From NCBI GenBank assembly GCA_015680685.1, contig MNCI01008086.1, positions 461,856-525,855 of the forward strand: 64,000 nucleotides of DNA, in the 5' to 3' direction. The translations under genes and the position numbers were made by a program. The notes below the pieces were generated by a model that made no database searches, was not told the DNA's origin, and saw only the letters and a program-made list of their open reading frames with translations. The DNA comes from Gnetum montanum (Eukaryota > Streptophyta > Gnetopsida > Gnetales > Gnetaceae). How positions within the stretch are numbered: the stretch's first letter is position 1; the number at the start of each line of letters is the position of its first letter. Below, one piece after another: positions 12,220 to 23,400 of the stretch.

Positions 12220-13060
12220 ACATCTTGGTAAAAAGGGAATTAAGGAATTTTACAAGTAAATTAAATTTAAGTTTTCAAAAGATTCCTTGGATTTCTACCA
12301 TCATCATCTACATGGTAAATAGAGGTGTCATAGTTTTCAAAAAATTAATGTTAAATCTCTTTAGATATTAGAACTAATACATAGTCATGTATGTGAACCA
12401 GTTAAAGATATTAAAACAAGTTCTCTTAGAGGTGCTATGTATTATGTTTCTTTTATTGATGATTATTTTATAAAGAGCTAGATCTATTTATTAAAACATA
12501 AGTTTGAAGTATTTGAAAAATTCATAGAATTCAAAGCTCTTGTTGGTAATTATTCAAGAAATAAAATCAAAATTCTAAGAATTAACAATGGCAGTGAGTT
12601 TTGCTCAAATGCATTTAATGCTTTTTGTAGAAAACAAGACATTCAAAGGAAAAAGACTATTTTAGGGACTCCTAAACAAAATGGAGTAGCATAGCACTTC
12701 AATTGAATATTGATGGAATGTGCCAAATGTTTTCTTTAGTGAATCTAATATTGACAAGCATTTTTGGGGTGAAGCAATAATGATTACATGTTATCTTATT
12801 AATAGATCTCCTTCATTAGTACTTGACAAAAAAATTCCAAAAGAAGTTTGCAATGGTAGATCCATTAATTTAAATTATTTAAATATTTTTTATTATGAGG
12901 CCTATGTACATGTTCCAAAATATAATAGATGCAAATTAAACTCTAAGTCTGTCAAATGTATTTTCCTTGGCTATGAACATGGTGTCAAAGCTTATAAGTT
13001 ATATAACTCAAAAACTAAAAGGGTTATTTATAGTTGAGATGTTTAGAGAAAAATGTAGAT
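12220..13060 (+). pseudogene. Copia integrase remnant
   Basis: The core reads YYVSFIDDYF (first catalytic Asp), then ILRINNGSEFCSNAF, in which the second catalytic Asp of the usual DNGGEF is Asn, then GTPKQNGVA followed by a TAG at 12692-12694 exactly where the catalytic Glu codon of the usual GVAER should be. The downstream half is open at 12720-13037 (FWGEAIMITCYLINRSPS, YVHVPK, KCIFLGY). Two of three catalytic positions are lost. Confidence 0.87.
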
Positions 13061-13069
13061 CTATGAAGG

Positions 13070-14050
13070 AGGAATCTTCAAATACTAAAACTCCTTCAAA
13101 TGATGTAACTCTTATGTATGTGCCTATTAAAATTAATAATGAAATTTCTAAGGGTCATCCTTCCTTAGCTAGGGATATTACCCCTAGTGAACAAGATGGT
13201 GATAGCATGGTAGATAATGAGGAACAACATGAAGAGGAAGAAAATTCCTTCAATGAAGATGAACCATTAAGACATTCAGCACGTATAAGAAAATTACCAT
13301 CACATCTAGAGGAATATGTATTATTTCTTGAAAATAATGAGCCTTCAACATATGATTAGGCATGTTTACCCATGAAAAACATAGAATGGAAATAAGAAAT
13401 GGATGTTGAAATGTCATTAGTTCATAAGAATAAAATATGGAAACTAGTTAAATTTCCACTAGGTAGGATACCCATTCAAAATAAATGGATGTACAAGATA
13501 AAATCTAGAAAATAATTCAAAGCTCGACTTGTTGCTAAAGGATATTCTCAGAAAAAAGGAATTCATTATGATGAGATGTTTTCTTCAGTAGTTAAATTAA
13601 CATCCATAAGATCATTTTTGTCCATTACAGTTGTTTATGATCTTAAACTTGAACAAATGGATGTGAAAACAAATTCCTCAATGGTGATCTTGAGGAAGAA
13701 ATTTATATGCTTCAATAAAAAGGATATGAAATGAAAGGAAAAGAGCATATGGTGTGTCAATTATTAAAATAACTATATGGGCTTAAACAAGCATCAAGTA
13801 TGTGGAATAAAAAATTTAATGACCACATGATAAATCTTGGTTTTGTTAGAAGTGTAAAAGACTCCTATATGTATGTTAAAAATACAAGTGAAAAATAGGT
13901 TTTCTTGCTATTATATGTCAATGGCATGTTAATAGCAGGTAATAACATACATGACATTTAGAAGTTAAAACTTCGTTTGTCTTCTTAATTTGAGATGAAC
14001 GATCTTGGTGCTACACAAAAAATTTTGAACATGGATATTAAAAGGAATAG
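13070..14050 (+). pseudogene. Copia reverse transcriptase remnant
   Basis: The spacer before RT is acidic and open to 13359. RT blocks follow: KNKIWKLVKFP, QNKWMYKIK, KARLVAKGYSQKKGIHYDEMFSSVVK, SIRSFLSI, LEQMDVKT, then in shifted frames the YGLKQASS-like block (13780-13800) and the LLLYVNGML block near 13905-13930, where the catalytic YVDD is YVNG. Multiple shifts and stops show it is inactive. Confidence 0.85.
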
Positions 14051-14399
14051 GGCTAATAAAAGACTTTAGCTTGGACAATCTACATATGTTGAAAATATTT
14101 TAAAAAGATTTAATATGCATGATTACAAGCCTATGACTACAACCTATGAAGCAAGTATTAAAATTTTAGTTGAATAATGCCCAAAGATAAGAGAAGAAAA
14201 AGAGCTCATGGTTAAAATTCCATATGCTAGTGCTATCCGTAGTTTAATGTATGCAATGGTCTCTACTACTAGACCTAATATTGTTTACATTGTTGGAAAA
14301 CTTAGCAAGTATATGTCTAATCAAGGGAAGCAAATTGGATTGATGTGAAGTGAGTCTTCTGATATTTTGGTGATACTGTAAATTATGGGATCTATTATA

Positions 14400-15790
14400 A
14401 AATAATTCCAATGGACTTCATGGCTTCGTTGATCCATATTGAGGTAGTGATATTGATGGTAGGAAATATACTATTGGATATGTGCTTAATCTTTTTAGTG
14501 GTGTTATTTCTTGGAAAAGTCAGAACCAATCTTGTGTTGCTCAGTCTACCACTAAAGTTGAATATGTTATTGCTAACTTGGCATGCAGAGAGGCTATATG
14601 GCTTCAAAGTCTAATAGCTAAACTTGGCATCACTCAGACTTTGATTAATATTGGTTCTGATACTCAAAGTGCTATAAGCATGTTCAAGAATCAAACTTTT
14701 CATGCCCAAACAAAGCACATTGAAATAGAGTATCACTATATACAGAAGGAAATTAAAAAGAAAATGATTCTTCTAAATAAAATATCTACTAAAGCAAATT
14801 GATGAGTGGTGGAATATCCTAACACTCTACCATACAAGTCACAAGTGTTCACATGTGACCAAATCATAATTCATGGATGGATAATGTAATTATGCTAGGA
14901 TTTGATATTAAGTTTGCAATCATTGTCTTCTCACTTTTAGTGAAATCTGAATGTATGATTCAACTCACAATGAGACATGATAAGTGATGTTGTAAGGCTT
15001 AGCTAACTCTTAATTGTAAACATCATTAAAAATAAAATTAAAGTCTAAGTCTAAGTAATACAAAAATTTAAATCTATTCCATCCTAGTAGCAATGAGTAT
15101 TTGATCCTTTCTTGTTGGTCACATCTTGGGCTTATGTAATTATCACTAGGATTACCACATGCAATTACTACTTAGTAAATCAAGTAAATCCACTATTGGG
15201 TTACCAAGAAATTACACTTAAATGCTGGAAACTAGTCGTACCTATTCTACTTAACTAATGATTATGAAAAGTAAAATACTTTTGAAATGTAGAGAATTAA
15301 GCTAAGAAAATAGGAAAATTATGCTACTTAAACAAAAGAATAAAAGAATTAATGGAATGTTGCAATGATATGAAACAATCTCGATCTTTTCAAACATGAA
15401 CCGTGCCCAAGTACAATTCACTGAAATAAAGAATTTATTCAACTACTTAACACCACACTAGGGGCATTCACTCTATTGCTAAGACTATAAAATAAAACTA
15501 CAAGAGTTTGGGTAAGGGTTGGCAAAAAACTATTATTGCTTGTGCATCCAAGTGTTAGTATTTATAGGGCAGCACAACTCTTGAGACATCATATCAACAA
15601 TGACATAGCATGAGCTATGCTATCATAGCTACAATATCATTACTATTATATCACACTTGATTAAAAATGGATTTTATTACAAATTCTACAAATGTACTCA
15701 CCAAGTTAACTCTTGTAGAAAAGTTTCTCTAGTGCTGATTAGCATTTGGTCTTCTTCAGACTTGATTTCCTAAAAATGGTCTGGACTATT
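14400..15790 (+). pseudogene. Copia RNase H remnant, split by a solo LTR
   Basis: 14482-14799 reads VISWKSQNQSCVAQSTTKVEY, ACREAIWLQSLI, TQSAISMFKNQTFHAQTKHI, IEYHYIQ and KISTKAN, the C-terminal domain of Copia RNase H. The frame stops only because a foreign LTR begins at 14800. It resumes after the LTR with VLTKLTLVEKFL (15694 onward), the usual end of this domain (ADVLTKPL..EKF). The short PPT CAAGAGGGAGAA (15811-15822) follows, just before the 3' LTR. Confidence 0.88.
14800..15688 (-). mobile_element. Solo Gypsy LTR with CAAAT target duplication
   Basis: The 889-bp insert starts TGATGAGTGG on the plus strand and is flanked by CAAAT at 14795-14799 and 15689-15693. Removing it and one CAAAT restores the RNase H reading frame, which fixes both edges. 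The plus-strand start matches the 5' LTR at 6926 (ACCATACAA.TCACA shared). Its minus-strand U3 has palindromic AGCTATG/CATAGCT repeats before a TATA box (CTATAAATA near 15560). The terminal CA of the plus strand has become TA. It is a relic of LTR-LTR recombination. Confidence 0.88.
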
Positions 15791-15823
15791 CTTTAAAGCA
15801 GCATTACCTTCAAGAGGGAGAAT

Positions 15824-16279
15824 TGTAAGTTGGATGAAGGCAAATCTACCTTGATTTTCTCTATATATTTTTGACTTTGTTATATTCTTATTCTTATCTA
15901 TGTTATATTTTATCTTGTACCTATCCCCACCAAAATAAACTACGTTATCCCCTTTTATTTTTGGGTTTATTTTTGTAACTCAAGCAATATATAAGGAGCT
16001 CTAAGGGAGCTTCCTTTATATAATAATACAAAACAATAATGGCCAATGCCTAAAGCTATAATCCTCCCCTACAATTCTTCTCCATTGTTCTCATTGATTC
16101 TCTCCATGCTTCAATCTTGAAGTCATATTGCTACTAATGATCCAAGAACCAATTTTTGTTGGGTTTTTCACCTTGAAGGTTTTCCCTAGGGTAACTCTAT
16201 GTCTTGCTAATTTTTGTGTTATTATTCATTTTATCAAAAATATTTATTAGTATTGTGTGTGTGTAACTAGGAATAATAA
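15824..16279 (+). repeat. Copia second (3') LTR
   Basis: It starts TGTAAG immediately after the purine tract at 15811-15822 and aligns with 10478-10932. It is followed by a primer-site-like TAGTGTCGAAGCT and by a second gag copy, so this one LTR serves as 3' LTR of the first unit and 5' LTR of the second. Confidence 0.83.
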
Positions 16280-16339
16280 TTAGTGTCGAAGCTAGGTTCC
16301 ACACAAAATAGTTTTTCTTTGTCTAAGTGTTTGTAGGGA

Positions 16340-17110
16340 AATCATGACTCTCTTCAACAAAATTTGAGATTGAAATATTCAATGAATCCAATTATGAACT
16401 ATGGAAGATCAAGATGGAGGATCTTGTAATTGAAAAAGATCAACACAGTGAAATCTCAAGAACAAAACCAAATAAATTTTTTAATGAAGAACGGAAAAAA
16501 TTGAACTTAAAAGCCATAAGTACCATTTGTTTATGTTTATTAGATTCGATATTACTTAATGTTTCCAATGTTTTTTCTACTAATGATTTGTGGGATAAGT
16601 TCAAAGCTTTATACCAAAAAAATCCTTAACAAATAAGTTATTTTTAAAGAAGTGATTATATGAATGTAAAATGGTTGAAGGTATAGCTATTGCAAAACAC
16701 TTAAACACCTTCAATACATTGGTTCATCAATTGCAATCTACCAGGGTGAAAATAGATGAGGAAGAACAATGCATCACATTCCTCAACACACTTCTAGATT
16801 CATGGAAGACATTTGTAAATGCTATAAGTAATACATCTACCAACTTCATTTTTTATAATATTATTGTTTAATTGTTGTTTGAGGAAGCAATAAGAAAAAC
16901 TTCTACTCCTCAAAATGGTGTATTATTTATCAAAAATGATGTAAAGCCAAAGTTTGTTAAGAGGCTTCAATTTAAGAATAAGCCTCAAAAATTTGTCAAG
17001 AGGCTACCTAAATTTTGGGATTTTGGTAAAGTTGGTCATGTAAAGAAATATTGTAAAGCCCCTCCAAAAAATTGTAAAGAGAGTAATGTATCAAAAAGTA
17101 AGAAAGACTA
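16340..17110 (+). pseudogene. Second, truncated Copia gag
   Basis: 16414-16629, 16671-16871 and 16872-17110 repeat the gag of the first unit with many substitutions (for example IAKHLNTFNTLVHQLQS against ITKHLDSFSTLVHQLQS). The zinc knuckle is further decayed (FWDFGKVGHVKKYC). Similarity to the first unit stops after ESNVSKS near 17100, where Gypsy RNase H sequence begins. Confidence 0.83.
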
Positions 17111-17114
17111 TTTT

Positions 17115-17512
17115 AACCTATTTATAAACTAAACATAAGGATTTAGAATATTTACAAAATCAACCTATTTTAAACATGCAACTATATAGATGAGTGTAGA
17201 GTCTTGTAGAATATAACTTTAAGATAATGTATATTCCTAGAAAATAAAATTTTGTTATAGAGGCCTTAAGTAGGCTGTAGAACCTTGTGATCAGAGTAGT
17301 CACAACATTAATAGAAGAAGAAAATAAGATATAGATTAAAAATAATCCTTACTTCAAAATACTTTTAGTAGACTAAAAATTTATGCCCAATTATTGCATG
17401 TCTTCTCATGAAATTTTAATAAAAGAAGAAAGGGTTTGTATTCCATAAGGTAGTTAAAGTCAAAAATTATTAAATGAAGCATATAAAGTTCTGTATGTTA
17501 GCCATTGGTGAG
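17115..17512 (+). pseudogene. Chromovirus-like Gypsy pol remnant (part 2)
   Basis: Translation gives TKHKDLEYLQNQ, LNMQLYR, LVEYNFKIMYIPRK and VIEALSRL, the end of Gypsy RNase H (TDHKSL..., ...YDFEI.Y.PGK.N.VADALSR). Further down, EERVCIP and LLNEAYKVLYVSHW match the region leading to the integrase zinc finger. It continues the element interrupted at 10477, with the middle of RNase H missing, and is cut again at 17513. Confidence 0.78.
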
Positions 17513-18615
17513 TGATGATGTAGTTTCTACATCCAATCATAGAAATCACAAGTTTTCACAAGTGACCTAATTGTAATCTATTGATTGGACTAGTGAAAGG
17601 TCTGGATTGTTAGTAGTTAGATCACAAGTCACTAGCTTCCTAATTAAACTTGTGATTGCCCTTAGTATCTATGGTTAAGTAGAATTGAGTGGGATGTTGA
17701 AACCTAAAATAAGTGAAACATAGGTACACCCCAAGATATATAGTCTAATTAGAACTTTATATAACACAGCATTGTCCACCAAAATCAAACCCATTACCTA
17801 GAGATTCCAAATTAAGTGTCTTACTACTAGGCTAATACCTCATCATTGTGGTTAAGTATAATTGAGATATATGATGACTAGATTTTTTGGTCTATTATTC
17901 AAATATTCAAATTTAATCTAATTAATCTAAGCATAAGAATTATAGTCTAAGCTATTTTATACAATAAGTACCCATTCTTAGTTTTTTGTACACATCTTAG
18001 ACTCACATGATCATTACTAGGTTACCAAGTATTTACTATTAGGTGTGCCAAGTAAGAGCATTGCTAGGATTATAAAAACAAATATGTGTTTATTCTTATT
18101 ATGTGATATTCTAAGGTGCATATGAACATAAATAATTATTTTAAGTACAAGAGAAAGTAAACATTAGGCTAGTTGCATTAGAAAATAATGAACATAAGAA
18201 ATAAATTCTATGCTAAATGAAAGCGGTAAAATGGAGTAAAATAATCTCAATTCTTATTATTGTCATGGAAAATTTTTAAGTAGAATACACTTAAATAAAT
18301 ACTTTGTACAATTACTTCACACTACGTTGTGAGCACTCATTGATTAATACATCTATAAGAACAAACTAATATAATATCCCTCTAATCAATAAAAACTAAT
18401 GTCATAAATGTAGTAGGTACACTTGTATTTATAGGCATTTATGATTGTTGCATCAATGTTGATGCATCAACATAACCTTGATTATGTTAACACTGATGAA
18501 CTAACGTACTTGCATCAATGCAACTAATCAAAAGACTATTTATCATAACCCCACAACTAACCAAAGACTTATCCTTAAGTTAAATAAAATTAGAAGTTTA
18601 TTTCTTTAAGCAATT
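17513..18615 (-). repeat. Gypsy LTR (related to that at 6926) containing a SINE
   Basis: It starts TGATGATG and shares with the LTR at 6926-7846 a series of blocks, including ATAGAAATCACA, GATCACAAGTCACTAG-like text, TGGTTAAGT.TAATTGAG and GGTTACCAAGTATT. Its U3 holds a perfect 16-bp palindrome TGTTGATGCATCAACA (18457-18472) next to a TATA-like box (TATTTATAGG at 18426-18435, that is CCTATAAATA on the minus strand). The right edge near 18615 is approximate. It interrupts the Gypsy integrase, which resumes near 25680. Confidence 0.65.
17690..17848 (-). mobile_element. SINE family A, full-length copy with target duplication
   Basis: A 159-bp insert is flanked by 18-bp direct repeats (17672-17689 and 17849-17866) that differ at one base. 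The related LTR at 6926-7846 has the same 18-bp site once, uninterrupted (7100-7117, again one base different), so it is an empty site. On the minus strand the insert has a pol III A box TAGCCTAGTAG (17824-17834) and a B-box-like GGTTTGATTTT (17781-17791). Its 3' part (ATATATCTTGGGGTGTACC) recurs in other copies. Confidence 0.85.
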
Positions 18616-21600
18616 ACATGAGTTATTCTAATTTATTCACAAAGACTTGAATGTCACATGACAACTTTTATTTGAGTGACTTACACAATTAACAACTGAA
18701 AAAATGACAAGAATTAGATACATTGTTCTTACAAAAATTTTCAAAATTGCAAAATTAACCAAGGATAGTCTTTCATTTTTTTCATAGCATTAGAGGCTTC
18801 TCTTACCTTAGTGGCCTTAATAGCTGATATGCTAAAGCTCCTACTATGCTCTTTAAGCAAAATACTTCGATTAAGGCTCATATCTTTTCTTCCTTTGTTA
18901 TGGGATCATGGACAAGCCAAGTCATATTTCCTAGATTTGATACTATCAATACTTCCTTAGGATAGGAAAGAGTTGGGAACATTTTATGGGCATTGGCAAA
19001 CCAAGCTACAAAATGTATGCATGTAATGTCAAATGCCTTTACCTACTTCTTGAGGTCTTAATAGCTAGCCATTCTTTTGCCTATGTTCTTGATAACATCT
19101 CTTTGATTAGTGAATTTTTTCATTAGAACCTCTAGCTTTGTGTTTGAAATATGCAACTTCTAACTACCTTGTAATGGATCTTCTGTTCATTGTCATAAAG
19201 TAAGAATGAGGTGGCCTCTTACTTCTCTAACTCATTTCATAGCCTCCCCTGTAGTCAGCATTAATAGGTTTATGTACCATAAGTTGGCAAGCTCCATGTA
19301 TTTGGTCATATCATTAATTTGTAGCTCATTCAATTTTTATCATCACTTGATTCACAGCATTGATTTCATTTATGATGGATTACCAATTAGGATGAAGAAA
19401 CTACTGGAGGGTCATGTTTAGCTTTTACCATTAGAATCTCTTTTTCATTAATCTCTTTTTGGAGGCCAACATGGTTTCAATAATGATTCTTCATCTTCTC
19501 ATACCTGATGATCTTATTTTTCCATGCTGCAATCTTAATTGCAAACTTCTACTAGATGACTCTAACCTTCTCCATTAAGAGACTCCTATTTTCTACTACT
19601 AACCTATCAACATCTATGTCATGGAGTTACTTTCAAGTGATCTTCTATTTGATGATTTTCCTTTTTAACACTTTGTAGCCTCTTGTTCTTGGCAAAAAAT
19701 TCATTATTCTCCTTTGTTAATATCGTGATGCTTTTATTTAAGGCATGAACCTTAGCTTCAGATTGAAAGGCATTTCATATGGCATTTTCCTTCTCCATCT
19801 TCACTTGATGTTTAAAACACTTCCATGTTTCAAACCTAGAATTTTAGGTTTGTTAATTATTTTCTTATACTAAGGTGCATTAGCATAAGGATATATCTTG
19901 ATGTAATATAATCTACATTATGTTGTATCTTACTAGTGGATTATGCTAGTGTATTCTAGCATCTTTCCTATCTTATGTTTACGATTATAGAACTTGAGGC
20001 TTAAATGCTTGAATCCCTATTTATATATATTTTTTGGTATCTTATGGTATATTTTTCTATAAGCCTATGTATCTTGGATCAATCCCTATGTATTGGCAAT
20101 GTTTGATCCTTGCACCTCTTGGTAAGTGTACATGTTTTATTATGTTTTGATGATATGCTTCGTAAGGTTGGACCTTGGGAATTTCTTTTATTACATATTT
20201 AGAGATATTATTATTTTGAATATATTTTCTTGATTATTATTTGTGCCTTGTGTTCTCTCCATTCTCTTACTCATAGTTGTACGTAACAGATCTCTTGGCA
20301 TTTTCTAGATCTAAACCTATACTTACTTGGCAAAGCTTTACTGGATTCTCAAAGGAGAGGAAATATTCTTGATTTAATTAAAATAGATAACATCTTCTTA
20401 TACCTACTTTCCTTTTTGTGATAGTTTGCTTTGCTAATTTGATCTTCTTTCATGTGTTATCAATCTAACCTTGGTTTTGTTGAATTTTCTATAATTTATC
20501 ATTTTTAAAATTTTTTGCTTTATGTTCTAAATTATTTTCTTACTATTGTAATCTCCTCCTAGCAATAGTGGCTTCTAGATGTCTTAATACCTAGCTTGAA
20601 ATAGATGTAGAGGTCATGATGAAAGTCATGACAAATTTTCAACAAGTTATTTGGAGTGGTAACACATGTACAATATCTGATATTGATAACAATAGTTAAT
20701 AGTAATGGCTAGCTAACATTCTAAACATGTATGGATGCATCCGTAATGTTGAGAAACTAGGAAATATGACCTTTGGGATTAATGAATTAAAAAGGATTGT
20801 AAAATTTATGAACAACTAGGAAATATGACCTTTGGTAAAGAATCTAGAAAAGAACTAAGTCTTGATCATGGTAAACTTGATTCAGAGGACTCAATCAACT
20901 TAATGGTGCACTACCTAGATGGTCCTTATCATGATAAAGTTTATTTAGAGTATTGTGTCAACCTACTAATGTGTAGCTTAGATAAAGAAACCTTAGGTGA
21001 TAATTAAGAACTAATATATAGGATAGTTATAAGGTTGATACTAACCTTAACATATCCCAACTATTTGTCTAAACATGTATGAGGGTTTATAATCCAATAT
21101 TTGTTCTTATCTTTTATGAGGGCTAGTTAAGTTAATATCAATCTTGTAGTTATTCTACATTGATGCGAGAACTCATGGAATCTCATTGTATGCAAATCCT
21201 AGTTAATGTAATAAATAATGCATTCATGGTAAAGTTAATATGGTAATTTATTCATTAATGATAAAGTTAAAGCATTTGATTAACAATTAAGTTAATTGTG
21301 TTTGTTGCTAGATCTAATAGTGTGCTTTACAACATGGGCCCTACCTTCCAACTTATTCCAAGTGGCATCAAGATGGTTTCCTCTATGATGAGGGTGTTCC
21401 AATTCTTCCTACATGTGTTTCATGCATATTTCACTTAGAATGCTTAAATAGAGTTTCTAGGTGATGATGTGGATACTAGATTAGGTGTGCTAGAGATGCA
21501 TTAACATTTAGGATGCTTTGCAGTTAAAGGATTCAAGCATTATTGTAATAGTGAATTCATTTTATGAAATTGTAAAATGGATCATGTTGTTATCTTGGAT

Positions 21601-23400
21601 CTCAAGGATCTATGCTTGCTGTTATCATAACTTTGTATGGATTTTCTTGAGTGATGTATTTTCTATGGTTTTCTTAAGTATGTTTATTGGTTTAAACTTT
21701 GTGATTTAAGGTTACTAATGATTCAATTTTGGATATTAAGTTGTGCATATGAAATTTAATCATATTCTAAAGTGACTTTATAAATTTAGTGTTGCTTAGC
21801 CTTCAATTGGTTGAATGCATCATCATCGAATAGGCTAACCTAGTGGATCACAAGGTCTACTAGTTGGGTTCAAAGTTGCACAACTTCATTTTACAATTAT
21901 TAATCTTCAAGAATGTTGAAGATATCTATCATCATTGGCTTAACTCTAACTAGTTTATCCAGTACCTCCTCATGCTATGTTTAACTTATTATATTTTTCC
22001 CTCTTAGTATGACCCCTGTGAACACTTAGATTTCTTGAATAGTGATAAATTTTCGAGTTGGTGTTGTAGAAACCTTTAATACTTTCTTGATTCAATCTAC
22101 CACCACCTTTGTAGTAGTTTCTTATCCTTGATGTAACATGATCATCACAACTGCTTTATCCTCTTATTCAAAATGTAACAAAGAAGGATGCAACATTGTT
22201 AAACATTTCAAAATAGGATTTAGTAGGCAATGGGTTTACTTGTCCTATGGCACTACTTCTTTGAGCTTATAACAAGTTTATAAAATCATCCTGCTACTAC
22301 CTTACCATCCATGAAGCCTTCTCTAAGTGGCTCATTATAGGGTGATAGAAATTAGATGCACCCATAGGTGCTTGGTGGCTTGCAACACTTATGGTTGCCA
22401 CTTCTCTAATGTTTAGTTATGGTACTTCTTCTTGGAACTTAAGAGATAGTTTATCTTTCATCATTTCTTTCCAAGAAGCTATGGGCATCCTACAAAGAAT
22501 GTTATTAGCATAGTGAGCAATTCCTTTCTTTGGCAAAGTTTCCTAATAAAGCTTGCGAAGGAAAGTGATTTCATATCTCTTTTATTCTCCTTGAAGCACT
22601 ACTTGATCTCTAAGAAATTAAATGAGGTAGGTTTACTAGGAACTTCATGCTAAAATCTACACATATCCTTACAAAGAAAGAGATGACTTTGCTAGGCCAT
22701 ACCATGTGATTGATGTAATACATGATACTTTTGAAATATATCTTTCCTGCTTTGGTCAATCAACCATATTTCCTTTTGTTCACTTCATAGGCTCTTTGCA
22801 TCTATTCATATTTCACCTCTACATCTAATTTGGTGGATAGTTTAGCAACTTATGTTCTTACATTGGGAATACCCAAGGCATGGGTAATAGCATCAATGAA
22901 GTAGGAGATGATGAAGTTCTTGATTTTTGTAAGCACATCCTTTTAGAGATTATTCCAAAAAAAAGATACACATTTCACTTTCCATTGGCTAAAATGATGG
23001 ACCAATTGAGGGAGGTCCATTTCTCATGAACTTCTTAGGGTGTAAACTCTAAGAATTGTTTGAAGCTAGAATTTTAAAGGACTATATTTTGAAGTTACTT
23101 TTTCCTAATTTTCACAAGACATAATTCTATGACAAACATTTCTAGATTTTATCATGGTTAAGGTGCCTCATCCTACACAAATTTACTAGTGTGCACTATG
23201 GGAACCTATCTAATAGATTCCTTTATCTACTCCTTTCTTATGAGTTCCATTACATGGGATGCTTACTATTCCTACGCTTGCCCACATACTTGTGCACCTT
23301 TCATACTCATTTTCTTAACTATCATAAGCCTCTTACCTTTGAAACATGTTTCGGTACCACTTGTAATCATGTTGATGATTAACTATTAAATTCCAAAATA
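18616..23400. other. Degenerate AT-rich sequence with minus-strand coiled-coil-like frame
   Basis: No intact gene is seen. On the minus strand, 19820-19450 translates in part as lysine/glutamate-rich, coiled-coil-like text (KMEKENAI, SITILTKENNEFFAKNKRLQSVKKENHQIED), and 18990-18800 gives a short continuous stretch (VAWFANAHKMFPTLSYPKEV). This could be an accessory or gag-like frame of a minus-strand retroelement whose LTR is at 17513, but I cannot assign it. A plus-strand open stretch at 20825-21007 is unrecognised. 21000-23400 shows nothing further that I can support. Confidence 0.35.

Larger units (their letters stand above)
10478..17110 (+). mobile_element. Ty1/Copia element: LTR-internal-LTR-partial internal
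   Basis: Two direct repeats of about 455 bp (10478-10932 and 15824-16279) flank a Copia internal region in the order gag, protease, integrase, RT, RNase H. After the second LTR, a primer site and a second gag copy (16340-17110) follow before the sequence reverts to Gypsy pol. The arrangement suggests unequal recombination between two tandem copies or a truncated second copy. The element sits inside the chromovirus-like Gypsy remnant and is itself interrupted by a solo LTR at 14800-15688. All frames are broken. Confidence 0.85.
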
